Source of the DNA: Dehalococcoidia bacterium
GTDB lineage: Bacteria; Chloroflexota; Dehalococcoidia; JACVQG01; JAHKAY01
Reading direction: 5' to 3'
Assembly (NCBI GenBank): GCA_030740315.1
Contig: JASLXN010000054.1
Span: 1-8,486, forward strand
DNA: 8,486 nucleotides
Positions 7,078-8,486 of this stretch are shown one piece after another. How positions within the stretch are numbered: the first letter of the stretch is position 1; each line of letters starts with the position of its first letter. Under the pieces are notes generated by a model that was given only the letters and a program-made list of their open reading frames with translations, was not told where the DNA came from and searched no databases. The position numbers and the translations under genes are program-made.

Positions 7078-7137
7078 GTTGCTGCCACCTTGAGTTTGTC
7101 GGAAGGTGTGCGGCAACGGCCTGCTTCGACAAACTCA
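7078..7137. repeat. Interleaved inverted repeats able to form an H-type pseudoknot
   Basis: Stem A pairs GTTGCTGCCACC (7078-7089) with GGTGTGCGGCAAC (7105-7117): 12 pairs with one G-T wobble and one bulged T. Its 15-nt loop contains TGAGTTTGTCG (7091-7101), which is the perfect reverse complement of CGACAAACTCA (7127-7137), giving stem B of 11 bp (plus AAG/CTT after a one-base bulge). The order A-B-A'-B' is that of a pseudoknot. The arm sequence resembles the TTCGACAAGCTCA-type palindromic repeat that I recall from many bacterial intergenic regions. Confidence 0.6.
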
Positions 7138-7141
7138 GTAC

Positions 7142-7180
7142 GGCGCTCTTGCCCCGGCTGGCTTAACATAGCGCCTTTTC
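7142..7180 (+). terminator. Terminator-like stem-loop on the + strand
   Basis: GGCGCT (7142-7147) pairs with AGCGCC (7170-7175), a 6-bp stem with a 22-nt loop that has a small inner GCC/GGC pairing, followed by TTTTC. The T-run is on the + strand, opposite to both flanking genes, so it does not obviously end the helicase transcript. It might end an unseen + strand RNA or be fortuitous. Confidence 0.25.
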
Positions 7181-7188
7181 TGGTCAGC

Positions 7189-8486
7189 CTACCCCTGTGG
7201 CCTCAATAACCTCTCCAATATCAATAGCGCGGCCTCTTTGTCCAGCGGCTGGTTGTTGTTGCCGCACTTGGGGGACTGTATGCAACTAGGGCAGCCCGAC
7301 TCACAAGGACAGTCCCTTACCAGCTCTAGGGTGGCCCGCCATAGCTCTTGCACCAACTCGTATCCCTTCTCGGCGATGCCCACGCCGCCGGGGTAGCCGT
7401 CGAAGATAAATACTTCGGGGCCGCCGGTGTCCGGGTGTGTCGGTGTGGAGACCCCGCCGATGTCCTGGCGGTCGCACAGAGCGAACAGGGGCAGCAGGCC
7501 GATGGCGGCGTGCTCTAAGGCGTGCAGGCCGCCGGCGAAGTTCAGCCCCCGGCTCTCTATACCTGTGGTGGGCGGTATGTGGAACCAGAGGGCTATGGTG
7601 GTGAAGGTGTAGGGGGGCAGGTCCAGCGGCTCCTTGCCGATGACCTCCTCCGTGAGCTGCTGCTTCTTGCGGAAACCTATGACCTGCAGGGTGACTTCCA
7701 CCTCACCCAGAAAAACACGGCCCCTCCCCTCCGCTTTATCCGCAATCACTCTGATGATATGTACGTCGGTCAAGTCATGGGGCTGGGTGTAGTAGCTGAC
7801 GTCAGTGGGCTGGACATAGGCCACCCTGCCGGACACATCCAGGTCGGTGACCAAGTAGCTCTCTCCCTGGTGGAGGTAGATGGCCCCCGGATGTACCTGG
7901 AGGAAGGCTACCGCCGCCTCTACGGTTTCCAGCAGACGTCCTTGGGAAGTGTCCACCACCGAGTATGCCTGCTCCGAGGTGGACCGCAGGTTAACCCTTT
8001 GGGCCGGATAGCTGAGGCTGGCCGAGGGGTACCACCGCCCCTTTTGATGGCGCAGAAGTCCGGCTTGCTCCTGCTCCTGTATGAGTGGTATCATCTCAGG
8101 CCCGAAGAACTCCTGCTCCTCCTCGGCCAGCGGCAACTCATAGGCTGCACACAACAGGTGTGGGTGTAGAATATGGGGGTTGGAAGGGTTCAGCAGGGCA
8201 TTTTCCACAGGTTTGCCGAAGAGGGCCTCGGGGTGGTGCATGAAGTACTGGTCTAGGGGGCCATCCAGACCCACCAGGAAGCTCAGGGAGCGTTTCCCCC
8301 TACGGCCACTCCTGCCCGCCTGCTGGTAAGTGCTGGCGATACTGCCTGGATAACCGGTGAGGATGGTGGCGTCCAGTGTGCCTATATCTATGCCCAGTTC
8401 CAGGGCGGTGGTGGCTACAACTCCCAGTAACTCGCCCTGAAAAAGCTGGTGCTCTATCTCCCGCCGCACCTCCGGCAGGTAGCCCG
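7189..8486 (-). CDS. mrfA: MrfA/YprA-type DEAD-box superfamily 2 helicase with C-terminal zinc-binding cluster (5' partial)
   Basis: The frame stays open to the right edge (GYLPEV precedes the GTG codon at 8467-8469), so the N-terminal half is outside the window. About 431 residues are visible of a family usually near 750. Numbering from the GTG: helicase motif V TTALELGIDIG (20-30), motif VI QQAGRSGRRG (49-58), a winged-helix-like linker region, then the DUF1998-type region with ESRGLNFAGGLHALEHAAIGLLP (305-327) and FDGYPGGVGIAEKGYE (356-371). The end has CPCESGCPSCIQSPKC (387-402), with five Cys that fit the zinc-binding cluster of Bacillus MrfA. MrfA is a 3'-5' helicase that repairs mitomycin-type DNA damage with the exonuclease MrfB; no mrfB is visible in this window, but it could lie upstream. 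Motifs I-III cannot be checked. The stop TAG is at 7189-7191. Family call is strong; the exact orthology is inferred. Confidence 0.9.
   Translation of the reverse strand, partial: GYLPEVRREIEHQLFQGELLGVVATTALELGIDIGTLDATILTGYPGSIASTYQQAGRSGRRGKRSLSFLVGLDGPLDQYFMHHPEALFGKPVENALLNPSNPHILHPHLLCAAYELPLAEEEQEFFGPEMIPLIQEQEQAGLLRHQKGRWYPSASLSYPAQRVNLRSTSEQAYSVVDTSQGRLLETVEAAVAFLQVHPGAIYLHQGESYLVTDLDVSGRVAYVQPTDVSYYTQPHDLTDVHIIRVIADKAEGRGRVFLGEVEVTLQVIGFRKKQQLTEEVIGKEPLDLPPYTFTTIALWFHIPPTTGIESRGLNFAGGLHALEHAAIGLLPLFALCDRQDIGGVSTPTHPDTGGPEVFIFDGYPGGVGIAEKGYELVQELWRATLELVRDCPCESGCPSCIQSPKCGNNNQPLDKEAALLILERLLRPQG

Larger units (their letters stand above)
6850..7188. other. 339-nt gene-free region with nested inverted repeats
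   Basis: No coding frame resembling a protein, tRNA or rRNA is seen. The part next to mutS2 (6850-6930) holds its putative promoter. Beyond it come four dyads: CGGGCGG (6931-6937) / CCGCCCG (6969-6975) with a 31-nt loop, a nested hairpin at 6984-7014, an interleaved pair of stems at 7078-7137, and GGCGCT/AGCGCC at 7142-7175 followed by TTTT on the + strand. Such density of dyads suggests a cluster of short palindromic elements or a structured RNA. Confidence 0.6.

Noticed and set aside
6850..7188. CRISPR array, tRNA or insertion sequence in the gene-free gap
   Set aside because: There are no regularly spaced direct repeats, no cloverleaf, no transposase remnant and no target-site duplication.
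7522..8169. Open frame on the + strand opposite the helicase (about 215 codons)
   Set aside because: It lies entirely antisense to conserved helicase sequence and has no recognisable motif or SD.
8467..8469. GTG as the start of the helicase
   Set aside because: Upstream residues GYLPEV continue the conserved linker before motif V, and motifs I-III would be missing; the gene is cut by the window edge.

Overview
The window is an ordinary-looking, moderately GC-rich bacterial chromosome segment with tightly packed genes and two short gaps. It holds six protein-coding loci. One partial gene on the + strand enters from the left edge, and five loci run on the - strand, the last of them cut by the right edge. 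Several traits would fit an anaerobic or facultative lineage such as a Dehalococcoidia-like Chloroflexota or a deep-branching Gram-positive: a methanopterin-type MBL hydrolase, a single-chain DRE-TIM condensing enzyme beside an AcsA-type acetyl-CoA synthetase, MutS2, and an MrfA-type helicase. This placement is inference from gene content and recalled similarity; there is no rRNA or marker gene here.

Layout, left to right. At 1-678 (+) is the C-terminal part of an MBL-fold metallo-hydrolase (COG1237 type). A 38-nt convergent gap follows. At 717-2096 (-) is an isopropylmalate/homocitrate/Re-citrate synthase-like enzyme. At 2096-3844 (-) is an AMP-forming acetyl-CoA synthetase. These two overlap by one base (TGATG), and a Shine-Dalgarno for the second lies inside the end of the first, so they form a coupled two-gene operon. 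A good promoter candidate and a 12-bp palindrome precede it. At 4009-4443 (-) is a GNAT acetyltransferase broken by an in-frame TAA. It lies 18 nt downstream of mutS2 (4462-6849, -) and was probably its operon partner. A 339-nt gene-free stretch (6850-7188) holds nested inverted repeats, one able to form a pseudoknot. At 7189-8486 (-) is the C-terminal part of an MrfA/YprA-type superfamily 2 helicase with its cysteine cluster.

How the genes may work together: acetyl-CoA synthetase activates acetate, and the coupled condensing enzyme would use that acetyl-CoA with a 2-oxo acid. Oxaloacetate (giving citrate, Re-face), 2-oxoglutarate, pyruvate and 2-oxoisovalerate are all possible acceptors; the coupling makes an acetate-to-citrate/glutamate route attractive but unproven. 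MutS2 (recombination control or rescue of collided ribosomes) and the MrfA-like helicase (DNA damage repair) are genome- or translation-maintenance genes and need not be functionally linked.

I see no convincing undescribed system. The points most worth checking are the nonsense-interrupted GNAT gene, the structured repeat at 7056-7180, the acetate-activation/condensation gene pair, and a changed metal/nuclease motif in the MutS2 Smr domain.
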